A stretch of DNA of 64,000 nt from Usnea hakonensis (taxonomy: Eukaryota > Ascomycota > Lecanoromycetes > Lecanorales > Parmeliaceae): contig BLJB01000205.1 of assembly GCA_013423325.1 (NCBI GenBank), forward strand, positions 1-64,000. Reading direction: 5' to 3'. Of this stretch, positions 35,501 through 46,454 are shown in pieces. Within the stretch, counting starts at the first letter, position 1. Every line of letters starts with the position of its first letter. The notes below the pieces were generated by a model, which was given only the letters and a program-made list of their open reading frames with translations, was not told where the DNA came from and made no database searches. Made by a program: the position numbers and the translations under genes.

Positions 35501-36687
35501 TCAGAGATGGAGATTCTCGTATATCATTTACGAATTTGAAGTCCAAATTTCAAGGTATACTAGAAAGAGACTAGGAATATATACCTTCGATTACTACTTT
35601 AATAGCATATAAAAGGAATAACTAGGCAAAGATATTTAATCTATTTGTTCCCATCCCTAAAAACTGAAAGCTGACGTGAAAGCTCCGCGATATAGTGCAA
35701 GAAGCAAGTGAGACGAATCGTACGTTACTGGGATTAATAGACGCCGCTGCATTCATTATTTGTCTTAACGACGGATCTCCAAGCAGCCTAACTGAACGGG
35801 TTAATCAATTCCTTATAGGTAAAATATCTAATCACTGGAGTGATAAAATCTTATAGTTCGTTGTTTACCAAAACGGAGCCTCAGTATACCTTTGTGAGCA
35901 TGTAATTGTGGACGGTGGTAGTGTAAAGCAGATTAATGATTCAATAAAAAGCGCCATACTCGACCATGACAAAGTAACGAGATGCGAAGAAGCCACCGAT
36001 AATCTCGAATGCAATAGCGATGCGATTGAAAAATTCGCTTTCGAGTCAAACCCGGAGATTGATAAGAGTATCAGCCGCGTTAGAGACCATTTTAGTACTA
36101 TAAAACCCGCAATTGAATACTCACATTTTGCGTGTACAAGCTTAGGAACGAACTTCCTACGCGGTCACAAATACGCACCTAAGGCGGGCTATCAACTCAT
36201 TATACAACTCGCGTCTCTTAGGTACTTTGGCTACCAGCCCCCTTCATAAGAGACCATCTCAATGCGGCCGTTCTACAAAGGTCGTATCGAAATCATACAG
36301 ACCGTTCTGCCTCCTTTGTTCGAAATCTGCGCTTCTATGCAGACTAAGACCAGACCAGCCAATTACCGACGAAGTCTCTTCTACGAGGCCGCCAAAGCAC
36401 ACACCAACACAACGACTCGCATCAGCCGCGGCGGTGGATTCGCTAGTCATTTGTATGCTCTACAAGAGGTCATCGAAGAGGGCGAAGAAAAACCGCTCCT
36501 AATTTCCGATCCAACGTATGCCAATACTCGCCCGAGAAAGATCATGACTTCATACGTGCCGCGGCAGGATAGTCTGCAAGAGTCTGGCTTTCTGCTTCCC
36601 GACCCAGAAAACTTATGGGTACAATATGAAGTCGATGATGAGAGGTATGTATACTGTGGTCCTATGAGCACAGGAGACTTTCAGTAA
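29556..36687 (+). pseudogene. Highly reducing PKS with C-terminal carnitine acyltransferase, pseudogene
   Basis: Ruin of an HR-PKS. Domains in order: the KS C-terminal part (AHGTGT at 29567-29584; SIKSNIGHRESASG; NSFGYGGTNAHVIL near 29940); AT about 30440-31020 with intact GHSSGE (30727-30744), truncated after IFNR; C-methyltransferase about 31100-31860 (FLETGAGTDDTT near 31460; NIERDPIDQGF); linker; enoylreductase about 32680-33390 (AVSGGIGQAS); ketoreductase 33700-34530 (VAGGLGDIS) with a 51-nt intron at 34003-34053; ACP with intact GLDSL (34732-34740); carnitine O-acyltransferase 34960-36687 (CEHVIVDGGSV at 35893, APKAGYQLIIQLASLRYFGY, FYEAAKAHTNTTTRI). The DH domain is missing: AT passes directly into the CMeT linker. 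Many stops interrupt it (30508, 31066, 32857, several at 33.1-33.6 and 35.1-35.9 kb). The final 430 nt are open. The cAT domain in such enzymes off-loads the chain to an alcohol or carnitine-like acceptor. Confidence 0.9.
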
Positions 36688-37493
36688 TGATATATAGATG
36701 CCGCTTTTCCATTTAGGGCCCTGTAGGAAGGACGGGGGTATTTTTCGATTTAGTAGAAGCTGCAGCGGAGGAGGTGAAGTGTCTGCTAGAAGAGGAGTAG
36801 ATCTCAAGCTATACCAGGTGCGGTAGCATCGTTCATTTTCTTTTTCGGAATAATGATGGTGTTTCCAACTTACTAAAATTGTGGGGTCATTGGATCAACT
36901 GACCCGACTAGAGAGGACTCTGGAAATACCTTTTGTTTCTTTGACGGCAAAAATGGCCAGGCGAAACGGGAAGCTTTCAATATCCCTGAGTACCGTCGCA
37001 TGTTTTGACTCGAATTGTAGTACGCCTTCCGTCATATCTTAGAGAGTAGAATAGCCCTTTACTCATTGGGGATCGTATTATTACATGGCAAAAAGTCCTC
37101 AAATGTATTTTATTCTCTAGTATTATCTAAAAATCGTGACAATCGATCAAAGATTAGTATATGAGGTAGTATGTAAAGTAGTCGTACTCGCTCTTATTCT
37201 TCCATCTTACCTTTAGGGCAGGCAGTAAATAATGGAAGCTGAATATCCCCCTCAACCCCTCCCCTTCTTCTTTATATTCTCGCTCTAGCGGACTCCTAGT
37301 CCTCTAAACCCCAGCTTCCCCCAACACCTTCTGGAAGACTAACTATGACTATAGTAACGGAGGGCTTCCGCTGCCCGGTCTTCCAGGCCCATGCTCTAAA
37401 TCACCATTTTCCTCCAGGCAGAAAATTCACTAGATTTTCGAGCACCTCCTCATGCTGGACTCCTTTATCTAGCAGCTTCCGCACCACTTAGTT
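36688..37493. other. Intergenic
   Basis: No coding signal, RNA gene or mobile-element end recognised. It lies between the HR-PKS ruin and a minus-strand gene whose 3' end is at 37494. Confidence 0.4.
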
Positions 37494-38096
37494 TCATAAA
37501 CCCTGCTTCTCTCCTTTTCCTTGTGCTCCAGTGAATTTCCACTTATGTTCTTGCCCTCTTGAGATAGCCAAAGACCCCATCCGATGGATGATAGCGCTAA
37601 CCACAGACCCAACCATGATACTTATTGGCAGACAGATCTGTATGCTATGGGCCAATGGCTCCTCGAAATACACCAAACACCTTGTGCTCGCCGTCACAGC
37701 TGCGGCAACGATTCCTGCGACTAGACAGTGATCCTGATATCGATCCCCTCGATGGAAGCTGTGCAGATAGACGGCGGCCAGCGTGAACATCGCTAGAGCG
37801 CCATCGAAGGCTGCAGGTGACGGATCATCGAAGACATAGGTTGCTAGGACGCTGGGATAGTTCTGTTGCTAAACATCAGTATTCGAAGACAGGATTATCA
37901 TCAGCTTGAATACCTTCAGCTGATGACAGCTCTGCCACGAAGCAGTCCATAGACTATGATCGGGCCAAGTCGGGCATAGGATGGGTCTAGAGCTGTGAGA
38001 CGGATCATATCTGCCAATAGTGAAAATGCTGAAAATCTGAACTACAAGCGATATTGCGTATAGTATGGTCTCTCCTGTGATAAAATTATCTTCCAT
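37494..38096 (-). CDS. Small multi-spanning membrane protein (intact, one intron)
   Basis: Exon 1 is 38096-37914 (61 codons, starting MEDNFITGETILY). A 45-nt intron follows at 37913-37869 (GTATTC donor, TACTGAT branch, TTTAG acceptor), then exon 2 at 37868-37494. Together they give about 185 residues in one phase; the only in-frame stop lies inside the proposed intron. Hydrophobic segments occur at residues about 10-28 (ILYAISLVVQIFSIFTI), 80-96 (ALAMFTLAAVYL), 105-125 (CLVAGIVAAAVTAS) and 135-160 (IQICLPISIMVGSVVSAII), so three to four membrane helices. The C-terminus is basic. I do not recognise the family; such four-helix proteins are common lineage-specific fungal membrane proteins. The minimal 45-nt intron is at the lower limit for fungi. 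Confidence 0.6.
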
Positions 38097-38462
38097 GTTG
38101 AGGATGAACGGGGTGGGTGGATGAGAGATGAGTCTGAGAATATGCGATTATATTGGGCGTGATAAGAGTAGAGAGTCCGCAGAGCCGCAATCAGATCTGT
38201 CTGGAGGGGGTAGAGTATGAGCCTTAAGAAGCCTTCCCAATCTCCCTACTTTGCTCCCACGGGTCGAGCAACGTCAATATTAAAGTAAAGGGCCATACTT
38301 GAAGGTCTTATCTACATAGATAATGCCGTTACTGTTAATGAAAGCACAACAATTTTGATGCCTCCCCTCTGGGGCATTAACAAGTATCAGTCAGTACTCA
38401 CGCTTTGGCCTTTCCACACCTGCTGACCAACGACTGAATGAACCTAGAATGGTCTTCCGACG
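38097..38462. other. Divergent intergenic region
   Basis: Shared upstream region of the minus-strand membrane protein gene and the plus-strand Est1-type gene. No specific motif recognised. Confidence 0.4.
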
Positions 38463-40535
38463 TTGCTACCAAGCTCCAAGATGCCTCTCGTTCTGCTGCA
38501 AGAGGAGGAACTGTCACACGTTACACCAGACTACAGACAAATGCAAGACGAATGGATTGATGATACTGGGAAGCTTACGATCCAACAAAACCGACAGGGC
38601 CATCATCAGGCAAGGCAACCGGAGAGACTCTTAGCGGCAAATAACAAAGGGATCCCACGTGAATCGTCTCTGGAAGCTGTTACACGAAACAGATGTGCTG
38701 AAGATGAGATAAGGTCGTCTGATCCACTGCTGGGAAGTCCTGCTGCACAGTCAACGACTACAAGAGGGCATCATACCAAAACTGCCTCGGGTGGATTTCT
38801 TATTACTAGAGACCAGGAGCTTAGCAACCAGGGAAATCAGACCTCTGATTTGGAATATAGGCGTAACATCCATGGTGCGACAACCCCGTGGTACGATCTC
38901 AACACGGACAATCCAAATACCGGAAAGGCTTTCCACAGGGATGAGCCTAAAGACCGCGAAGCGTGGAGTAATGTTGCACGATTCTGGTATAGCAAAGCGG
39001 CAGATAAGAGCCCAAATGTTGGACGGCTGTATCATCATCTGGCTCTCCTTGCTCGCCCTTTCACTCTGGAACAGCTATCGCTTTACACCAGGTCCCTGAC
39101 TTGTGTAACTCCTTTCGAAAGTGCCAAAGGCAGTATCACGACGCTCTTCAACCCTATTCTCAACGGTAAGGGATCAGCCACCCGTCGGACTTCTTCATTT
39201 GAAACCGTCTTCAACGGAGCCCATGACATTCTGTTCCCCAAGGGCCCCGCTGATTCTTCGGACCGGTGTGACGAGGTCATGAAAGAGCTCGAAGCCAACG
39301 ATCGTTTCGATAGTTATCATATCAAGGTTGCTGCCAGATACAGAGACATTGGAATATTTGCTGCTGTTGCAAATGAATATGGAACTACTAAACAAGGAGT
39401 ACCAAAACCAATTATTCAGCCGGCATTTGAGGCCTTTGAGAATGCTGATCAAGGTACCAACCCCAATACTTCGCTTGGCAATTGAGGCCTATCAGAATGC
39501 TAACCAACTCAAAGGTGAGTCAGCCTGATTCTTCCAAGTCCTCCGTCTTGCGGTTGGGACATCAAATTGCCTCTGTGTGTTTGCCTTTGCCAATATAGAG
39601 AGCTTGATTGACAGATTGTTAGGCATCGCGGTGCATATACCATGCCAAGTACTCGCGAGTCAGAGAATATGCGGCCTTGATCCCGAAAGGTCTCAGGCGA
39701 AAGAGGCTATCTCTGAATTCCTCCCTCCTCTTACCATTCATTGCTTCTTTCCTGCCCACCATAAGTGGCATACCTATTGGCAATCCAGATAAGGCCGACG
39801 AGCCTCCTAGTATCGCGCCTTTGGTTCCTCTACTCGCGGGTTCTCTATATATTGGATTCGTAGCAGCAGTTCTCGCTACGGCTCATCTCTTAGCTGCAAA
39901 AAAGGATCCTATCCGGGTATGGGCATATATGATGGGCATATCGGTATATGGCTGGTGGGCGGTAAGGAACGACGTAAATATATCGCTATATCTTTCTATA
40001 ATGTGAGTAACGTCCCCCTTTATAGAGATACTGCGGCTTTTGAATATTCATTAGGGACCTGGCCGTATGGGTTATTTCCACTTTTCATTATGGTAATGCT
40101 ACCTTCCAGGACTTTAGGATACCTGAAAGGTTGGCTATCTAGTATTTATGGCTATATTTCACATAACTGAAACTGCCTAGGGTGTTATTGATCGCTTTAA
40201 TTGGAGCAGCTATCCTAGATATGGCGATCGTGAGCTTTATGACGCTAAGGGGAGCTCCAATCTCACAATCTAACCTCCTCAGTCTATCGCTGCCCGCTAT
40301 GAGTCTAAGCGTGGCTATTACAGCCAACCTATTTGGGTTTTTCCGAACCCAGCCATCGTTACTGCCTCCAAGTCATAAGATGGAGGCCGGCATCTTCATA
40401 AATAGAAGTGGCCCAAACTATGAAGTTCCTTTTCAGCAGCGTCCAGCCATTCCACACCGTGGCACCACTCGTCATCTTTTGCTTGGTAGCCCTCTGAACG
40501 AGGACTCCACCAGGATATGGGATAACGATGACTGA
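38463..40535 (+). CDS. Est1/SMG7-type DNA/RNA-binding domain protein with C-terminal membrane segments (probably partly broken)
   Basis: Frame 38463-39485 contains EAWSNVARFWYSKAADKSPN, VGRLYHHLALLARPFTLEQL, YTRSLTCVTPFESAKG and TLFNPILNGKGSA. This is the conserved core of the fungal Est1-type (EST1_DNA_bind) family, a TPR-like fold. The N-terminal 150 residues are polar and Gln-rich. Downstream, likely exons separated by short introns (for example GTGAGT near 39513 to ATAG at 39598, and an acceptor CCTAG near 40178) encode hydrophobic pieces at 39677-40006 (PLLAGSLYIGFVAAVLATA), 40070-40150 and 40182-40330 (LIALIGAAILDMAIVSF). The tail is polar and ends at 40535. Frame changes near 39480 and 39645 are not all explained by clean introns, so the gene may be damaged. 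Est1-type proteins act in telomere or RNA metabolism; the membrane-tailed fungal variant is uncharacterised as far as I know. Confidence 0.6.
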
Positions 40536-41004
40536 TACTCATTACGCTTAGACCGAGCTCCCAGCGACTTGAAAGGCCTTATCATCACTTATTAGTGCTT
40601 CGCTCGCCACATCCGAACCATGCGAATTGCATGCAAAGGATCAAATGCACACAGGAGGTAGATGCAACAGCGGTTGGCCTGTCTCACTAGCATGGGTAGG
40701 CCGAATAGTGACCCCTAAAGGTATATTCATATTTTGGCTCTCAATATATTTATCATCTTTGTAAATAGGCATGCTCTTTATCACAATTGCAGTGTCGAAC
40801 ATCTGCAATTCTCACTATTTGCTATTGTTGTTGTTGTTGTAGAAGACCTCGGTCGTCTGGACAATAAAATACAATCTAGTCGTATTATACTCATCCTCTT
40901 GGCGCGGTATTATATTTTACGCTACTTTACCTTTCCAACAGAAGTAAAGTTCTACAATATACCTCCCATCTTTCATTCCTAGGTATCCCTCATTTTCTTC
41001 CCAG
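40536..41004. other. Intergenic
   Basis: No coding signal. A short GTT microsatellite lies at about 40826-40842. A TATATTT-rich stretch at 40900-40980 precedes the next gene. Confidence 0.4.
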
Positions 41005-42597
41005 ATGCCGAGCTGTAGTCAGGGCACCTGCAACCTCGCAAATAGATTCCTCCAATCATCCACTACGTCTTCGGCTTCTTTGCCTTCTCAGCTTTCAACC
41101 GCTTCATCCACTACACATTTCTCGCGGCAGTCTGTCGAAACTTGGCTGGGGAGAGTCACCACCGCAGGAGTAAAGCACAAGCGCTGCTTATCCGAGGAGG
41201 CTAAGAGCGCCTCCGACACTTTCACACACATCGAACCTACTGCTGAGGATTTGGAAGGCATGGCTGGCCAGAGTCCGCCAAATAAACGGCTGGTATCCTC
41301 TCTTAGCCGTCCCGCTGCCTCACCCTCACTGCTCGATAAGTGGACAAGGAGACTGACTGTATGCCTTTTGCCCTAGATGCCATCACCCGCCGTAACCCTC
41401 TCCTCTGACGGACATCCTCAAACCCCCAATAACAGACTGGGCTCCTTAAGCCAAAGCGTCTCCTCCCCAGGGTCCAGGTCACTGCATTCGAGCAATATAT
41501 CCGCTCCAAAAGAAGAGCTGTGGATCAGTGAGCGGCTGACTACTCACGGCCTACTACAAGATGACGATGCACTGGATCGTTATGAGGCATTCGGAAAGGT
41601 AGTCAGAGACGTCGTTTTCTCTCAACGTGACTCGGCACTTCGACCACAGTCTGCGCAGAATATCACGGCGAGCCTTAAGCTCTATAGAAACGATGATGAA
41701 GACACCTTTCTCGGCATGGTTCTACCGTGCCTGATCAATGACACACATCTCCAAAAGGTGAAGCAAGATCCACACAATGTGACCTTCAGCATGGCAACCG
41801 AGGTGCAAGACCGCGTTGTAGACGTCAAGAACTTGCAGGATGGCGAAACCTACATTGCGCAGTACTGGCGAGAAGATGGGGTCGTGGTAGGAATCAATAA
41901 GAACTTGCATAAGGATCTTCTTCCCTACGCCTACCTTGACTCGGACTTGGACAAAATGCTGAAAAAGGACCGATATGATACAATGACAACCCCCCGACCG
42001 GATCGTATCTATGGGTTGAGTACATCCACCCTGCCCGTTCCGAGCGGCCTTGACAAGGACGCCCATGTTCTCCTTCGAGTATGCTCCAACCAGCAGCATC
42101 CATTTTTCATCTTTGAAGGAAAAAGCAATCAGGGCAACTGTCTTGGGGCGGAAAATCAAGCTCGTCGTGGTGGTGCAGAGCTCGTCTACGCTGCTCGCCT
42201 CCTCCGTACCAAGCTTAACATGCCGGAAGTGACCCATGGACCTGACCCGCATACCTATGTCTATTCTTGTACAATAATTCCGAATTTCCTAGCGTTGTGG
42301 GTGCACTGGGCCGAGGTGACGCCGGAAAAGACGTTGTTCCATATGAACCGATTGAAAGCCTTCCTCCTGTACGACGACAAAGATTCCTTTGCTCAGATCA
42401 GACTCGCGCTACACAATATCCTCGAGTGGGGATGTGACTTGGAGGCAAGAGGGCTTTTAAATCTACATGAGAGATTGTGTGAGTGGCAAAAAAGCTGTAA
42501 CTCGACTGTTGGCAAAACGACGGATTCGCCACGAAAGAGGCAAAGGCTCAGGACCAGCGGAGGGGACTTTGGAGAGATCGACAGCATATCCCGTTAA
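41005..42597 (+). CDS. PD-(D/E)XK-like protein, one premature TAG
   Basis: One frame runs from the ATG at 41005 to the stop at 42597 (530 codons) with a single TAG at 41374-41376. The N-terminal part is Ser/Pro/Thr-rich and disordered. The second part, from an ATG at 41377, alone gives 406 residues. The C-terminal domain carries RPDRIYGL (Asp), HPFFIFEGKSNQG (Glu-x-Lys) and AENQARRGGAELVYAARLL. This resembles the fungal PD-(D/E)XK-like families (DUF7924-like) that are abundant, lineage-expanded and often RIP-affected. A basic PRKRQRLR tail may be nuclear-targeting. The TAG could derive from CAG, or the protein could simply start at 41377; no intron of workable length removes it. Nuclease activity is unproven. 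Confidence 0.6.
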
Positions 42598-43100
42598 CAG
42601 CGATATGTGCTACTACATATACGTTAGCTTCGAACAACTATAGCACTCGGCGCATTAGCACTGTAAACATGGACGAGCATGAGCATGAGCATGAGCATTA
42701 TCGATTGCAATTACGTTCTACACTTAGCGAAATGCATGACTACGCGGACGTCCTCACGGCGATAATATGCATCTCTCTGTACTTGACCCCAAACTTCAAG
42801 GCCATTCCTGCAGTTCACCACTTCGCAGGTCTTACTACCTCTTGTAAGCAATCTGGTACCACTAGCTCCCCAAGCGACCGCGATCTCAATTGTCTCTCCT
42901 AGTCTGACGCTTGGCTTTTTGCCCCCTCAGGTTTGTGTATAGAGAAATGGATCAGCATTCGCCTCTTGATTTTTATCTTCGTTTTGCTCTTCTCTAGTCA
43001 TCTATCTAAACCGGACTATTTATCACTCAAATCCTACCGCGAAGTTATCCCTCCATATCTGGGGATAGTGGGGAGAGGGGGGGGTCTCTTGTATATTGTA
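42598..43100. other. Intergenic with GAGCAT hexanucleotide repeat
   Basis: A GAGCAT array (four units) at about 42675-42698 lies in a short open frame (42669-42902) with no recognisable domain. No gene is called. Confidence 0.4.
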
Positions 43101-44860
43101 AATTTGGAACCATAGATATCTCCAACCCCGCTCACCCAATCAACGTTATTATAGTTCCACATATGCCGAGAAGCAAAAGCATTATCGAAGGTACCTCCAA
43201 TCTCCTCCCCTATCCGCCTCCAAAGATTACAGATATACTCGAGTTAGGAGAACTCCCCGTCGACATCGCGAAGCGCCCGGTACCCATATCTAGCGTCGCG
43301 CCTCTGACATCGAGACTGACAACGCTTCTATTAATGGTGACACCGGGTCCGCCAGGACTTATCGTTAAGCTATCAACGACCGCAAGGGAAGAAAGAGCTT
43401 GGACGCTCAGCCCGTCTATTTTGAGGGGTGAAGCGATAGTGGTTAGGAGCAGATCAAGGCTTGGTTCTGCAACTGAGGTAAGCGCGGGACCACCTGCTAA
43501 GATAACAGTACCAGCAATTGAGAAAGTGGAGAGGTGAGGTGTAAAGGCCTAGCCTGCGGTCGTGAGTACTACATTTGCCGGCAGAGTGGATACTACTAAG
43601 AGCGGGATCGTGCTAGAGCCGATAATTAATACGCCAGATAGCTGAAGACTGACGATAGTTCCTCCTAGCGTGACTGCCGGACTACCTGCTAAGACGGTTG
43701 TACCGGCTACAAAAAATGCTGTGGGCGTTGGTATAAATATTTGGCCGTTGACTATGAGCGCGGAAATGGCGGGAGGAGTAGATATATGAGAGATGGTAGC
43801 GCTGCCTATAGCTAAAGCTCCGTTTTGGCCGAGGCTAATGATCTTTCCTATCAAAGTAACGGCTAGACTACCTACGGAGATTATGGTACCGGCTATAGGA
43901 AAAGCCGTGGGGTTTGGTATGAAGGTCTGACCTGCGACTGTAAATGGAGAAATAGTCGGAGGATTTGATGGCGAGGTCGGAAGCGAGATAGTACTACTAC
44001 CTATTAATAATACGCCCGACTGATTGAGGCTAATTTTCGTGCCATCGACCGTATGTGAAGCGCTACCGAAGGAGTGGGGACATGTCTTTCCCTGCATTGC
44101 GCTAATTAATGGATCTATAGATATAATCTGGCCTCTAACGCTGACTTTTTGGACGCCAGAAGTAAGATCTAAAACTGTATTATCGCTACTCTGGATTCCG
44201 CTATCTTCTAATCTAGACTTTCCGAATATTTAATAGATAATCGCTCCTAGTCCTTGAGCTAGCGATTGAGAGATATCTTCTTCTTATTACGCTAACGGGA
44301 TAGGGGCTTTAGAATCTGCCGGCGCTATTGGTAAAGCCTTGGGCTTGGAAAGGTTTGGATTCGCCGATAGGTAGTCTTGGCTATGTGAAGGATCTTCAGA
44401 AATACTAGGTAGTATCTCTAGGGCTGATAGTGGATCGCTCTTGTCGGTTAGAGTAGCCGTAGGGTTATGGGCTTAAGTTATCTCCACCCGGGTTTCCTGT
44501 TCTCGCTGGAGGGTTAGCTGGATCCGTAGGTAAGTTTGCTGGTTTGGCTGCGACCGTGGAATATGCGACTTGCTTGCCTGGGACTGTTATCGGATCTGCG
44601 GATTTAGGTGTAGGCGCTGGTATAGAAGGAACCGCTAGCTCTACTAGAGCTGGCGGCACTAGGGCCGACAGAAGTCCCGACCAACGTGTCAAGGTTATAG
44701 GTGGATCGTAAAGAGCAAAAGTGCTCAACTCGAACGAGTCAGTCAATAAGCCAGTGTAGAGTGACGCCCATATCGGGTCGAGAGAAATTACCTCCATAGG
44801 TGGTGAAATAAGTAGAAGCCATAGCGGCCCGATAGTTGTGGTTATACTACTATCTGCCAA
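43101..44860 (-). pseudogene. Fungal cell-surface repeat protein, pseudogene
   Basis: The minus strand from 44860 to 43163 carries a Pro/Ala-rich N-terminal part and then repeated modules of about 50-60 residues. Typical modules are FTVAGQTFIPNPTAFPIAGT followed by ISVGSLAVTLIGKIISLG, then IVNGQIFIPTPTAFFVAGTT, then AFTPHLSTFSIAGTVI and LAGGPAL. Such repeats characterise large, Gly/Thr-rich fungal surface proteins. At least four degenerate units are seen. Stops include TAG in place of Gln between TTAG and AFTPHLS (near 43550), TAATAA near 44290 and TAA near 44230, all reachable by C-to-T changes. The 5' end is uncertain; AT-rich decayed sequence follows upstream of about 45120. No membrane anchor was identified. 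Confidence 0.65.
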
Positions 44861-45120
44861 CGTATTTATTCCTCCTAAACCCTAGGTTGGATAGGCGAGA
44901 TCTTTGACATTCATTGAGGAGGGTAAAAGTACCAATGGCGTCTCCGCCAGGAATGCTAATTGGGTCAAACCAGATATCTCCAATAGCCCAAGTTTCCACG
45001 TTTGCAAAATTAGTAGTTAATGGTGGCTTCTATGTCGAGAGCGTACCAGGTTCGAAGGTTATAATTGGATTTGTCAAAACGGGACTAACTGTCGTACAAA
45101 GGTCACTGACAGCTAGCAAG

Positions 45121-46430
45121 TAGAATGGTAGAATGGTAAGATACAGGGAATCTAACGGAAAAGAAAAGAGGGAAGGATAATCGTCGTATAGATACGATGG
45201 GACTATATCTATTCAAAATAAATCTATAAATAGTAGTATGTAAAGAAGCTTAGCCGTACTTAGTATCCTTATAAGAAGCTAACAGGTATTAGTAGACGCT
45301 ATTATTATAGTAGTAAACTCTTCCTTCGAGAAGTAGATATAGCTACGAAGTAAAATAATATAAAAAAATATTATAAAAAAATAAATAAGATTTTTATAAC
45401 TTTTAAAAAGATAAAATCTATATTATTTTACTATATTAAAGAGTATCTTAAATAGTAGACTATATATTAATTATAAAAAGATAGATATAAATTAAAAAGA
45501 TAATTATTAATATAATATAATATAATATAATATATAGAAGTATATAAAAATTTCTACTACTAAGTTACTAGATATTCTATTAATATAAAGAAGAAAAAAG
45601 AAAGAAAAAATTTATAATTCTATTAAAAATTAAAAATAGAATCTCGATTTTCTAACTATAAACTAAATCTATATCTTTAGAGGATATCTAATATATAATT
45701 ATTAGTTAGCCGCGCTCTACTACTAAGCTATAGAACTTATAACGAAATATTAATAACTAGTATTATATAATATAGTAATAGTAATAATATATATAGAAGA
45801 AAGAGTATCTATAGAAAGAATTCTCCTTATAGTCGAAGTACTAAGGCTCGCTAAGCTCTATAAGGCTCCGTATATATCTCTATAAAGAAAATTCGTAATA
45901 GAACTATTAAGTAAAGAAGTCTTCTTATTTAAAACTTAATAGATTTTTCTACAAATAATATCGCGCGTTATTATCGTAGTTTTTAGAAATCTATTAATAT
46001 TCTATTTAATAAATTGCTAGCGAAATAACTAGACTCGAGTATTTAATATCGAGAGTAAGTATAGTATTCGTAGCTACGCTAGTTTATTTACTCGTTATCT
46101 CTTATTAAAATTTATTTTATATAGCTATCTTTTGGAAGCGGGGCTTAAGAGAGTCTCTCTTAGATACTTAAGAGTAAATAAATAATATACGATAAAAAGA
46201 ACTTAAAGATAGATAATAAGATAACTCTAGAGCTAAACTTGTAATTAATATAATATACGTAATACATAAGGATGAAAGTTGAAATCTAAAGTAAATTATA
46301 TTTTTCAAAACTAGTTTTAGCCGGATGGTAGATTTGTACTTCCGTATTGGTACTGCAAATTCATGTCGTCCCACATCGTCCATCATTCATTACCTTACCC
46401 CACACCAAGAACGGCAGTAATTCTGCATCT
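45121..46430. repeat. AT-rich block, RIP-like relic
   Basis: About 1.3 kb dominated by TA, TAT and AAT words, with isolated GC-rich words (CTAGCG, GCGCG) left over. This is the look of a heavily RIP-mutated repeat. No open frame or transposon domain survives. It separates the surface-protein pseudogene from the kinase pseudogene. Confidence 0.7.
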
Positions 46431-46454
46431 CATACTGCCTATTGTCTCTGAAAA

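Noticed and set aside
45121..46430. Centromeric DNA
   Set aside because: Only 1.3 kb, flanked by decayed genes; RIP of a repeat explains the AT bias more simply.
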